This document shows positions 16,914 through 25,157 of a stretch of 64,000 bases of DNA, one piece after another. Source of the DNA: Thermobifida cellulosilytica TB100 (GTDB taxonomy: Bacteria > Actinomycetota > Actinomycetes > Streptosporangiales > Streptosporangiaceae); contig NZ_KQ950180.1 in assembly GCF_001517975.1 (NCBI RefSeq), positions 631,755-695,754 on the forward strand. Direction: 5' to 3'. Numbering within the stretch: the first letter of the stretch is position 1; each line of letters begins with the position of its first letter. A program made the position numbers and the translations under genes. Below the pieces are notes generated by a model that had not been told where the DNA came from, searched no databases, and was given only the letters and a program-made list of their open reading frames with translations.

Positions 16914-18309
16914 CGGTGTCCTCCGTGGTGAGAGTCGCGAGGCGGTCGGTGATCTCGGCGTCCAGAACGTCGGCCTTCTCCGCGGAGTCGGCGATCAGCA
17001 GTCCGTAGAGCCGCCCCTCGAACCGGGGCTTGCCGCCGTCCGCCTCCGCGTTGACGGTGGCGAAGTTGTTGACCAGCAGTCCGGTCTCGCCGGGTGCGCG
17101 CAGCAGCAGAGGTCCGAGCGCGTCGTCCAGCGCCTCGAAGGACAGCGGCCGGCGCAGCCCGAGCGGGTACTGGCGGGCCAGTGCGACCTGTCCGTCGGCG
17201 AGATAGCGCTCCTGGAGACCGACCTGGTAGGTGGACATGTTGTTGCGCGCGTTGATCTCCACGACGGGGTAGACGCCTCCGTCGGGGTCGACCATGGCGT
17301 CGACACCCACCACTCCCCAGTAGCCGTCCTCGTGCAGGCGGCGGCCGAGGAGCCGGGCCGCGTCCCGAAGCACCGCGACCTGGTCCGGGGTGAGCCGGGC
17401 CGGCATGCGGTGGCCCTTGTGGACGCCCTGCTCGGTGATCGCCTCCTTGACGAAGTCGAAGTGGACCGACCCGTCCCGGGAGACGGTGAACTGGTAGTTG
17501 AGGTCGGTCTCCTTGGCGACCCACTCCTCGACGACGAGAGCGACCCGGTCGGTTCCGGCCTTGGCCGCGGCCGACGCGACCTTGCGGGTGATCAGGGCGA
17601 GCCTGCTCTCGCTCTCGACGACGGCCATCCCCTTGCCCGACACCCCGTAGGCGTCCTTGACCACGACCTTCCGGCCTTCGCGCAGCAGGGGCGCCGCCTG
17701 CTCCGCGGCGGCGCGGAACTCCTCGACGGTGGAGCAGGCCCAGCCCCGGGCCTGCCGCAGACCCGCCGCCTCAGCGGCCAGCCGGCTGTAGACCTTGCTG
17801 TTGACCCGTTCGCAGACCTCGGCGGAAGGCGCGGCCAGCGGCATGCCCGAGCGGGCCGCGAGCTCCTCCTCCAACACCGACACGCCGTGCGGCAGGATCC
17901 GGTAGCCGCTGGCTGCCAGCTCGCGGAGACGGTCGAGGACCCCCTGGTCGGCGAGCGCGTCCTCGGTGACCACCCGCTCGGGGTCCTGGTCCGCGACGAC
18001 CAGGCGTTCCGGCAGCGGTACGCCGAGATGTTCGAGATAGGCCAGGTAGGCGGCGTCGGGCTCCGCCTTCAGCAGGACGCAGTCGCCTTCCCCGGCGAGC
18101 AGCAGCGCGAACTCCTCCATCCGGTTGACGACCGCGCGCCCCTTCCCGACCGCGATCTTGGGCAGGCCGGTCTTCCCGACCGCCCAGTGCTCCTCGACCT
18201 CGAAGTTGCCGAGGAACACGAACCCACCGGCGGGTCCGGCGACGGCTTGCCTGAGACGTTCGACGAACGGGGGGCTCTCCGACGGCTTCCCCGCGGGTGT
18301 CTGGGTCAT
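16906..18309 (-). CDS. ATP-grasp amino acid:ACP ligase, BtrJ-like
   Basis: The 467-residue protein has an ATP-grasp core: VVVKDAYGVSGKGMAVV (nucleotide loop), LVVEEWVAKETDLNYQ, and the Mg-binding VVEINARNNMS near residue 370. The C-terminal part carries NNFATVNAEADG. Its position before the decarboxylase and carrier genes matches BtrJ, which ligates L-glutamate to the carrier protein at the expense of ATP. It likely starts the aminoacyl branch of this pathway. AGGAGGGG precedes the ATG. D-Ala ligase or carboxylase roles are unlikely in this context. The bound amino acid is not evident. Confidence 0.78.
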   Translation of the reverse strand: MTQTPAGKPSESPPFVERLRQAVAGPAGGFVFLGNFEVEEHWAVGKTGLPKIAVGKGRAVVNRMEEFALLLAGEGDCVLLKAEPDAAYLAYLEHLGVPLPERLVVADQDPERVVTEDALADQGVLDRLRELAASGYRILPHGVSVLEEELAARSGMPLAAPSAEVCERVNSKVYSRLAAEAAGLRQARGWACSTVEEFRAAAEQAAPLLREGRKVVVKDAYGVSGKGMAVVESESRLALITRKVASAAAKAGTDRVALVVEEWVAKETDLNYQFTVSRDGSVHFDFVKEAITEQGVHKGHRMPARLTPDQVAVLRDAARLLGRRLHEDGYWGVVGVDAMVDPDGGVYPVVEINARNNMSTYQVGLQERYLADGQVALARQYPLGLRRPLSFEALDDALGPLLLRAPGETGLLVNNFATVNAEADGGKPRFEGRLYGLLIADSAEKADVLDAEITDRLATLTTEDTDD

Positions 18310-18324
18310 GGTCCCCTCCTGCTC

Positions 18325-19257
18325 TCAGTGCCGGACCAGGGTGGCCGCGAAGGTCGCGCCCAGTCCGGCGGTGGCCATGATGTAGTGCTGACCGGGCTTG
18401 AGCCGCCCGTTGTCCACGAGGGCGCGGTAGGCCGCGAAGCCGTCGGCGCTGAAGCAGTGCCCGGTGATCGGGATGTTGTCGAGGAAGACCCTGTCCGCCG
18501 GGTAGCCGAGTTGCTTGCACAGCCGCTGCCAGGAGACCTTGGCCACGTTGTGGGGCAGGATGAAGTCCACGTCGGCCAGGTCCATGCCGGCCTTGGCCGC
18601 CACCTCGGTGAGGATCTCGGCGAGCGCTTCCGGGTAGACCTGCTGGAACTCCGCGGTCGCCCGTTCCACCTCCTCGCCCCCGTGGAACTGCGGATAGGCG
18701 CGGCTGGCGTAGGCCAGGATCCGGTCCCTCCCCTGCTCGGCGGCCGAGACCAGCGCGGCGGCCGTACCCTCGCCGTTGATGCTGGACCCGGGGACCCGCT
18801 TGGCGACCCGCGTGAAGATCTTCTCTCCGGTCAGTACGAGGCCGAGCGCGTCGGGATCGCCGTCCGTGGCGAGCATCTCGCCGCACAGGTGGACGCCCAG
18901 CAGGCCGCCGGCGCAGGCGTGCTCCGTGACCGTGAAGGCGACCGCGTGGTCAAGGCCGAGCCTGCCGCACGCCTCGTGCAGCGGGTTGAGCGGATAGGGG
19001 AAGGCGGTCGGCATGGTCCGGGCCTGGATGACGTATTTGACGCGGTGGCGCACCTCGGGGAACGAGGGAAGCGCCGAGACGGCCGCGACCATGAGGTCCG
19101 CCTGGCTGGCCCCGGGGGCGAGGCGGACATGGGAGAACCCGAAGATCCGGTGGAAGACCCGGAGCTGGGCCGAGTCCATTCCCAACTCCCGGCCGATCTC
19201 GGTGATCGGAACGCTGACGGGGGGAAGGTGCGCCGCGATTTCGACGAACCGGCTCAC
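18325..19257 (-). CDS. KAS III-like condensing or acyl-transfer enzyme
   Basis: The 310-residue thiolase-fold protein keeps a nucleophile Cys in FTVTEHACAGGLLGVHL and a His in FILPHNVAKVSWQRL. The usual third residue, Asn in a GNTSAAS-type motif, is His in ITGHCFSADGF. A Cys-His-His set points away from ordinary FabH and could favour acyl transfer or an atypical Claisen condensation. It is coupled by a GTGA overlap to the carrier protein gene upstream. It probably joins the fatty acyl chain to the second carrier's cargo. The active-site reading is mine by eye alignment. Confidence 0.78.
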   Translation of the reverse strand: MSRFVEIAAHLPPVSVPITEIGRELGMDSAQLRVFHRIFGFSHVRLAPGASQADLMVAAVSALPSFPEVRHRVKYVIQARTMPTAFPYPLNPLHEACGRLGLDHAVAFTVTEHACAGGLLGVHLCGEMLATDGDPDALGLVLTGEKIFTRVAKRVPGSSINGEGTAAALVSAAEQGRDRILAYASRAYPQFHGGEEVERATAEFQQVYPEALAEILTEVAAKAGMDLADVDFILPHNVAKVSWQRLCKQLGYPADRVFLDNIPITGHCFSADGFAAYRALVDNGRLKPGQHYIMATAGLGATFAATLVRH

Positions 19258-19556
19258 AGGTCGCCCCCCGAGGTTCCGGAGGGCAGGGTGTCACGCGCCG
19301 CCACGGACTCCATCAGAAGGTCGGTGAGGGTTCGGACGGTCGGATGCTCCCAGACGCTTGTGGGCTCCACCTGGACCCTGTGGCGGTCCTCGAATTCACC
19401 GCACAGGACGAAGACGCTGACGGAGTCCAACCCGTAGTCGGTGAGCGGACGGTCGGCCTCGACGTCCTGGGGCCGCAGCCGCGCGTGCCTCGCGACTCGT
19501 TCGGCCAGCCAGGCGGACACTTCTTCTCTTGAGGGCAAATGGTTCTGGGAGGGCAT
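19254..19556 (-). CDS. Acyl carrier protein (FAAL partner)
   Basis: The 100-residue carrier protein has LTDYGLDSVSVFVLCGEF, with Ser as the phosphopantetheine site, followed by the usual third and fourth helices (VWEHPTVRTLTDLL). It lies directly downstream of the fatty acyl-AMP ligase, so it is the probable acceptor of the activated fatty acid. GAGGAAG is 5 nt before the ATG. Its stop overlaps the KAS III-like start, suggesting the carrier and condensing enzyme are made together. Confidence 0.9.
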   Translation of the reverse strand: MPSQNHLPSREEVSAWLAERVARHARLRPQDVEADRPLTDYGLDSVSVFVLCGEFEDRHRVQVEPTSVWEHPTVRTLTDLLMESVAARDTLPSGTSGGDL

Positions 19557-19693
19557 CGGGCTTCCTCGATCGTCGTGCTGGGACCGGAACGGGGGTCGGC
19601 GGCCGCTCTCTCGGCCGTCCGGACCAGGGCATTGGCCTGTCGGTCGGTCAGGGCCGGACAGGGGGAGTCAGACGGCGGCCCGGACGGAAGCGC

Positions 19694-21486
19694 TCACCGG
19701 CGCGTCATCTCTCCCGGCTCGGACGCCGTGCGGTGCCGGGCGAGCAGTCGCGTCAGCGGCTCCGAGAGGTCCTGGTGGAGGACGCGCAGTGCCCCCTCCA
19801 ACCACGCCTGCCGGGTTCCGGCCCGCTGGATCTTCCCGCTGGAGGTGCGGCGGACCTGGCCTCGGCGGACCAGGATCACTCCGGGCAGTGCGACGGCGAA
19901 CTCGGCCGCGACGCGCGCTCTGATCCTGGACACCGCCTCGGCCAGGGCCGTCTCGCCTCGGTCGGTGGACTGGTACTCGTGGACCAGCACCACCTGTTCG
20001 GCCCCGTCGAGGGAGAAGGCCGTGAAGGCGGCCCCCACACCGGTGGACAGGGCGGGATGGGACTCGCGGGCGACTTCCTCGATGTCGTGCGGATAGAGGT
20101 TGCGTCCGTTGACCACCAGGACCTCCTTGATGCGCCCCGTGATGTAGAGCTGGCCCTCGTGGACGACTCCGAGATCCCCGGTGCGGAGGAAACCCCCCTC
20201 TCCCTCAGCGGTGGTCGCGTCGAAGGACTCCCGGCTCTCCTCCTCACGCTGCCAGTAGCCCTGGACCACGCTCGGGCCGCGCAGCCAGATCTCGCCCACC
20301 TCGCCGTCGGCTCGGACCCGCAGGGACGCCGGGTCGACGATGCGGAGGTCGAACTCGTCGGTGTGCGCGGGGCCGCACCCGACGAGCATGCGCGCCTCCA
20401 CCCCGGCGTCGGGGCCCACCGGGACGAACTCGTCCCGGCTGAGGCGGACGGCGTCCACCCGGGTGACCGTGGGGGGGACCCGGGGCGGGGAGAGGGTCAC
20501 GCACACGGTCCCCTCTGCCAGCCCGTAGCCCGCCGTCATCGCTGCGGGCCGCAGCCCGAAAGGCGCGAAGCGTTCGGCGAAGCGGGCCATGACCGCGGCG
20601 CTGATCGGCTCCGAGCCGTTGACGGCGCTGCTCCATGACGACAGGTCCACGCCCGCCATCTGCTCGTCGGTGACCGTACGGCAGCACAGGTCGTAGGCGA
20701 AGTTGGGGCCGCCCGACACGGTGATGCCGCACCGGTGGATGAGACGCAGCCAGGAGTACGGGCGGCGCAGGAACGCCGACGCGTCCATGAGAGCGGTGGA
20801 GGCGCCCATCACCAGGGGAGTCAGCAACTGGTAGACCAGACCGAAGTCGTGGTGCATGGGCAGCCAGCCGCCCCACCTGTCGGCTCGGGTGGCGCCCGTC
20901 ATCCGCATGCTGTGCGCCGCGTTGCCGAGGATGTTGCCGTGGGAGACCGGAACGCCCTTCGGGCGACTGGTGCTTCCGGACGTGTACTGGATGAACGCGA
21001 TGTCGCTCGTTCCCGCCGAAGGGTCCTTCCAGTCTTCGGCCGCGGGCAGTTCCATTTCGGTCAGCGCCAGCGGCCTGGCCGCCTCAAGGCCGGTGTCGCG
21101 GGTCCGGTCGGCGATCCGCTGCCGGTCCTCAGCCGAAACGAGCACCACGTCCGCCTGGGTGTCGGCGACGACAGCGGCCATACGCTCGCGGTGGCGGCGA
21201 TTGTCGCTGATCGGCGGGAGCGGGACCGCCACCATTCCGGCGTAGAGGCAGCCCAGGAAGCCGCGCACGAACTCCGCGCCCTCGGCCCGCACCAGGACCC
21301 GGCTTCCGGGAGCGAGTTCCCGCTGGAGTCCGGCGGCGACCCGGCGGGCTTCGGTGTCGAGCTCCGCGTAGGTGAAGACGGTGTCCCCCGTGGCGTCTAC
21401 GGGGTCCGCGCACGCCACGAGGGCCACGTCGTCGCCCTGACGAAGTGCGTGCTCACGGAGCGAGTCGACAGAGAGTAAGCCGCCAC
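19694..21486 (-). CDS. Fatty acyl-AMP ligase (FAAL), start unclear
   Basis: The frame is open from the stop at 19694 back to about 21478 (SVDSLREHALRQGDDVALV). It has the adenylate-forming motifs IQYTSGSTSRPKGV, AGYGLAEGTVCV, LRTGDLGVV, GRNLYPHDIE and GKIQRAGT. The insertion pattern and PHDIE are typical of FAALs, which activate fatty acids and load carrier proteins rather than CoA. No ATG, GTG or TTG suits this frame: the best site, GGAGGG followed by GTG at 21486, is one base out of frame. A GTG at 21571 is in frame but gives an implausible leader. First gene of the operon. Confidence 0.8.
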
Positions 21487-21608
21487 GCGCATCCCTCCGA
21501 CGATCTGGCCCGCTGCGACGGTGCCCCTGTGCGGGACCGGCGCGATGTTCACGGACAGTGTGTCGGCGCACGCCGTGGGGAACAATGCGCGAAGGAGCGC
21601 CCGAACGG

Positions 21609-21950
21609 CTATACCGGATCGGCCGCCCCGGGCCCGAAGGGACCGGCCCATCTGGCCCGGACCATGTCGACACGCCCGCCGGCGGGGAGCATGGGCGTTC
21701 CCTCGGCCGCGTAGCGCCGCAGCGCCCGCTCGGGGCGGCTGGAGGGCGGGGTGCCGTCCGCGAACACCACCCGCCACCAGGGCGCGTCCGCTCCCCAGGT
21801 GGCCATGACCGCCCCCACCGAGCGGGCGCTGCCCGCGCCGAGGTACTCGGCGACGTCGCCGTAGGTCATGACCTTCCCCGCCGGGATGGTCCGGACGAAT
21901 TCGAGGACCCGCTCCGCGTACTCGCTGGGATAGCCGTCGGATCGTGGCAT
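21609..21950 (-). CDS. Alkyltransferase-like (ATL) DNA repair protein
   Basis: The 113-residue protein is the DNA-binding domain of O6-alkylguanine alkyltransferases (YAERVLEFVRTIPAGKVMTYGDVAEYLG, ARSVGAVMATWG). The PCHRV active site is PWWRVV, so the acceptor Cys is missing. ATL proteins bind O6-alkylguanine and route it to nucleotide excision repair. The start at 21950 (MPRSDGYPS) begins the homology. In M. tuberculosis an ATL gene (Rv3204) also lies near adnA, with lipV between, so this gene marks the right edge of the inserted cluster. Confidence 0.88.
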   Translation of the reverse strand: MPRSDGYPSEYAERVLEFVRTIPAGKVMTYGDVAEYLGAGSARSVGAVMATWGADAPWWRVVFADGTPPSSRPERALRRYAAEGTPMLPAGGRVDMVRARWAGPFGPGAADPV

Positions 21951-21997
21951 GCCGCACACTGTAGTGCGGGCCGCCGACAGCAACGGGCGCCGAATCC

Positions 21998-22402
21998 TCA
22001 GACCCGGGCGACCGGGGGGTGCGCCGTCGGCGAGCGGGTCCACGACCCGTCGGGGCCGTGCGGTTCCTGGGTGCGCCTGGCCCTGCGGCTCGGCGGCAGC
22101 CCCGCCACTCCCATGACCGCGATGACGGCTCCGGTGATCCAGGCGGTCCACGCTCCGGCGGGCTTCCCGGCGAAGCCGATCAGCCAGGGCGTGAGGAACA
22201 CCAGGACGCCCAGCGCCGCCAGGAGCGCCTCGCCGAGGACCAGTCCCGGCCGGGTGACGCAGATCGTCGCGGTGAACACCGTGGCCAGGCCGAGCAGGAA
22301 CAGCGCGACCATGGCCGGTCCGAACATGCCGTGCCAGATCCAGCTGAGGGCCACCACGATCCCCGCGGCCAGGGCCGCCCAGTCACTCCAACGTCCGCCC
22401 AT
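21998..22402 (-). CDS. SPW-repeat-type integral membrane protein
   Basis: The 134-residue protein has four hydrophobic segments and two loosely similar halves: DWAALAAGIVVALSWIWHG and LLAALGVLVFLTPWLIGF followed by AWTAWITGAVIAVMG. This is the pattern of SPW-repeat membrane proteins, whose function is unknown. The C-terminal 35 residues are hydrophilic. It lies between ATL and moeZ on the same strand but is not tightly coupled to either. Family assignment is moderate. Confidence 0.65.
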   Translation of the reverse strand: MGGRWSDWAALAAGIVVALSWIWHGMFGPAMVALFLLGLATVFTATICVTRPGLVLGEALLAALGVLVFLTPWLIGFAGKPAGAWTAWITGAVIAVMGVAGLPPSRRARRTQEPHGPDGSWTRSPTAHPPVARV

Positions 22403-22526
22403 CGTGCACCTCCCGGGCCGTGCTCCCGTTGTCGACGGCAGCTACCCGGATCGGCGCGGAACTCACGCCGGACAAAAAGACGTGGGGGCCGCCGCGGCGC
22501 GCGGCGGCCCCACGGTGCGTCCGGTG

Positions 22527-23687
22527 TCAGTACCGGGGCAGGCTCGGGTCGACGGTCTCGATCCAGGACAGCACGCCGCCGCCGACGTGCACGGCGTTGG
22601 AGAAGCCCGCCTTCTTGACCGCGGCCAGCGCCTCGGCCGAGCGGCCGCCGGACTTGCAGTGCAGGATGATCTGCTTGTCCTGGGGCAGCTTGGCGAACGC
22701 CTCACCGGTGAGGAACTCCCCCTTGGGGATGAGGACCGCGCCCGGGATGTTGACGATCTCGTACTCGTTCTTCTCCCGGACGTCGACGAGGAAGAAGTCC
22801 TCGCCCTTGTCCATCTTCTCCTTGAGCTCCCGGGCGGTGATGGTGGAGCCCAGCGCGGCCTGCTGCGCCTCCTCGGGGATGGTGCCGCAGAACGCCTCGT
22901 AGTCGATGAGCTCGGTGATCGGCTCGGCGTTGGGGTCCTTGCGGATCTTGACGGTCCGCCAGGTCATCTCCAGGGCGTCGTAGATGAGCAGGCGGCCCAC
23001 CAGCGGGTCCCCGATGCCGGTGATCAGCTTGATGGCCTCGTTGGCCATGATCGACCCGATGGCGGCGCACAGCACGCCCAGGACGCCGCCCTCGGCGCAG
23101 GAGGGGACCATTCCGGGCGGCGGCGGCTCGGGGTACAGGTCGCGGTAGTTGGGGCCGTACTCGTTCCAGAACACGCTGACCTGGCCGTCGAAGCGGTAGA
23201 TCGACCCCCACACGTACGGCTTGTTCAGCAGCACGGCGGCGTCGTTGACCAGGTAGCGGGTGGCGAAGTTGTCGGTCCCGTCCAGGATCAGGTCGTAGTC
23301 CGCGAAGATCTCCAGGGCGTTGCTGGAGTCGAGCCGCTCCTTGTGGAGGACGACGCGGACGTACGGGTTGACCTCCGCGATGCTCTCCCGGGCGGACTCG
23401 GCCTTGGGCTTGCCGAGGTCGCTCTGGCCGTGGATGATCTGGCGCTGCAAGTTGGACTCGTCCACGACGTCGAAGTCGATGATGCCCAGGGTGCCCACGC
23501 CGGCGGCGGCCAGGTACAGCAGCGTCGGGGAGCCGAGCCCACCCGCCCCCACGACCAGGACCTTGGCGTTCTTCAGACGCTTCTGACCGTCCATGCCGAC
23601 GTCGGGGATGATCAGGTGGCGTGAGTACCGTTGCACCTCTTCAACGGTCAGCTCGTCGGCTGGTTCGACCAGCGGCGGCAGCGACAC
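22527..23687 (-). CDS. moeZ: MoeZ adenylyltransferase/sulfurtransferase
   Basis: The 386-residue protein combines a ThiF/MoeB E1-like domain (VLVVGAGGLGSPTLLYLAAA, ILDGTDNFATRYLVND, VPSCAEGGVLGVLC) with a C-terminal rhodanese domain holding the active Cys in LHCKSGGRSAEAL. In actinobacteria MoeZ activates small sulfur-carrier proteins by adenylation and transfers sulfur to them, serving molybdopterin, thiamin, cysteine and thio-natural product synthesis. Length is normal for the family. It is monocistronic here, with about 250 bp to the next divergent gene. Confidence 0.95.
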   Translation of the reverse strand: MSLPPLVEPADELTVEEVQRYSRHLIIPDVGMDGQKRLKNAKVLVVGAGGLGSPTLLYLAAAGVGTLGIIDFDVVDESNLQRQIIHGQSDLGKPKAESARESIAEVNPYVRVVLHKERLDSSNALEIFADYDLILDGTDNFATRYLVNDAAVLLNKPYVWGSIYRFDGQVSVFWNEYGPNYRDLYPEPPPPGMVPSCAEGGVLGVLCAAIGSIMANEAIKLITGIGDPLVGRLLIYDALEMTWRTVKIRKDPNAEPITELIDYEAFCGTIPEEAQQAALGSTITARELKEKMDKGEDFFLVDVREKNEYEIVNIPGAVLIPKGEFLTGEAFAKLPQDKQIILHCKSGGRSAEALAAVKKAGFSNAVHVGGGVLSWIETVDPSLPRY

Positions 23688-23944
23688 AGCAGCTCCTCAA
23701 ACGATCGGTGGCGCGGCGTGCTCGCGGGGGGCGCGGACCCCGGCCGTTGCGCACGCTGCGGGCTTGCTCAATTATCCCAACCTACGGGGTGGGGTTTATC
23801 ATTCCCCCGCGGGGTTACGGGAACGGGTGCGCCACCCGACCGACCGTCTCCCCGCAGTTCAGCGCTGGTTCTGCGAACTTCGCCACAGGCGCGGGGCAGC
23901 AGGGCCGCGGCGGCGGAAACCGGCACCGACCGACGGGAGTCCCC

Positions 23945-24166
23945 ATGGCCGCTGAAGCGAAGCGCCCGCGTGTCCCACCGCACGCTCCGGACGACGAGCC
24001 CCCCCTGGAAGCGCCCGAGGCCGATGTCGCCGAGCAGCGCACCGCCGACAGCGACGACGTCGAGCAGCGGCCCGAGCTGTCCCTGGAGACCGGCCCGGAG
24101 GTTCCCGAGGCGGACGCCCTGGAACAGGCGCTGGAGGTTCCCGAGGACGAGGACGACTACCGCTGA
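23945..24166 (+). CDS. Small acidic conserved actinobacterial protein
   Basis: The 73-residue protein is highly acidic and low in hydrophobics. It contains two copies of a P-x-EAD-x-x-EQ element: PLEAPEADVAEQ and PEVPEADALEQ, and ends EDEDDYR. CGGGAG lies about 5 nt before the ATG. Similar small acidic proteins are found next to moeZ and a TetR gene in other actinobacteria, from memory. It is probably intrinsically disordered. Function unknown. Confidence 0.65.
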   Translation: MAAEAKRPRVPPHAPDDEPPLEAPEADVAEQRTADSDDVEQRPELSLETGPEVPEADALEQALEVPEDEDDYR

Positions 24167-24365
24167 GCGTTCCCTCGCGGCACTCGTCTCCCGGAAACCC
24201 CTGTCTTTCTGACAAACCTCCCTTGAACTGGGCGAATCGGTCCGGCGTTTTACGGCCGAGTAAGATAGCTCGGTACGCACCGGCCGCTTCCGGACCCCTG
24301 TCCGTCGAGGCGGCCGAACCAGGACACGGCGTTCGGCGTCGCAGACAGTTTCGGAGGGTGTGGCT

Positions 24366-24986
24366 GTGACGGCTCCTTCAGAGGCCCGCCCGCGGGGGAC
24401 CAGGCTTCCCCGGGTGGCCCGGCGACGGCAACTGCTCGCCGCGGCCCAGCAGGTCTTCGTGGAACGGGGATACCACGCCGCGGCGATGGACGAGATCGCC
24501 GAGCGCGCCGGGGTCTCCAAACCCGTGCTGTACCAGCACTTCCCCGGCAAACTGGAACTCTACCTGGCGCTCCTGGAACAGCACTCCGAGGCCCTGGTCG
24601 AAAAGCAGCGGGCCGCCCTACAGTCCACCGACGACAACCGCCAGCGGGTCGTCGCGAGCTTCCAGGCGTACTTCGACTTCGTCTCCGGCGAGGGCGAGGC
24701 GTTCCGCCTGGTCTTCGAGTCCGACCTGCGCAACCTCCCCGCGGTGCGGGAGAAGACCGAGGAGACCACGCTCCGCTGCGCGGAGCTCATCGGCGAGGTG
24801 ATCCGACAGGACACCAGCGTCTCCGACGAGGAGGCGCACCTGCTCAGCATCGGCCTGGTCGGCATGGCCGAGACCAGCGCACGCTACTGGCTGAGCCACG
24901 GGGGCATCCCCAAGGAGGCCGCCGAGCAGCTCATCGCCCGGCTCGCCTGGCGCGGCATCAGCGGCTGGGACCTCACCCGGAGCTGA
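24366..24986 (+). CDS. TetR-family transcriptional regulator
   Basis: About 206 residues with an N-terminal TetR helix-turn-helix (RRRQLLAAAQQVFVERGY, AAMDEIAERAGVSKPVLYQHF) and an all-helical ligand domain (AFRLVFESDLRNLPAV, LVGMAETSARYWLSHG). GTG at 24366 has GGAGG 8 nt upstream and is preferred over the GTG at 24360. The gene follows the small acidic protein by 200 bp and corresponds in position to Rv3208 of M. tuberculosis. Ligand and targets are not evident. Confidence 0.92.
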   Translation: MTAPSEARPRGTRLPRVARRRQLLAAAQQVFVERGYHAAAMDEIAERAGVSKPVLYQHFPGKLELYLALLEQHSEALVEKQRAALQSTDDNRQRVVASFQAYFDFVSGEGEAFRLVFESDLRNLPAVREKTEETTLRCAELIGEVIRQDTSVSDEEAHLLSIGLVGMAETSARYWLSHGGIPKEAAEQLIARLAWRGISGWDLTRS

Positions 24987-25157
24987 CTCCGGCACCGGTC
25001 GTCCCCTCCTCGAACTCTTGATGGTTCGTCCTCCGATCTCCGGGTAGTCGCGGTCTCACCACCGCACTCTCTCGGTTCGGTCGGATGACGGCGGCCCGCT
25101 CTCGGAGGCCCTCCCGACGGTCGCCGCCCGACGGGCCGTTCCGGGGAAGGGGACGAG

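Noticed and set aside
21476-21478. TTA (bldA-type) codon at the FAAL start as a developmental switch
   Set aside because: It lies at the uncertain edge of the reading frame and may not be translated.
8972-21486. Type II or iterative PKS/PUFA synthase cluster
   Set aside because: No ketosynthase with KS/CLF motifs, no acyltransferase, ketoreductase or dehydratase is present; only KAS III-like folds are seen.
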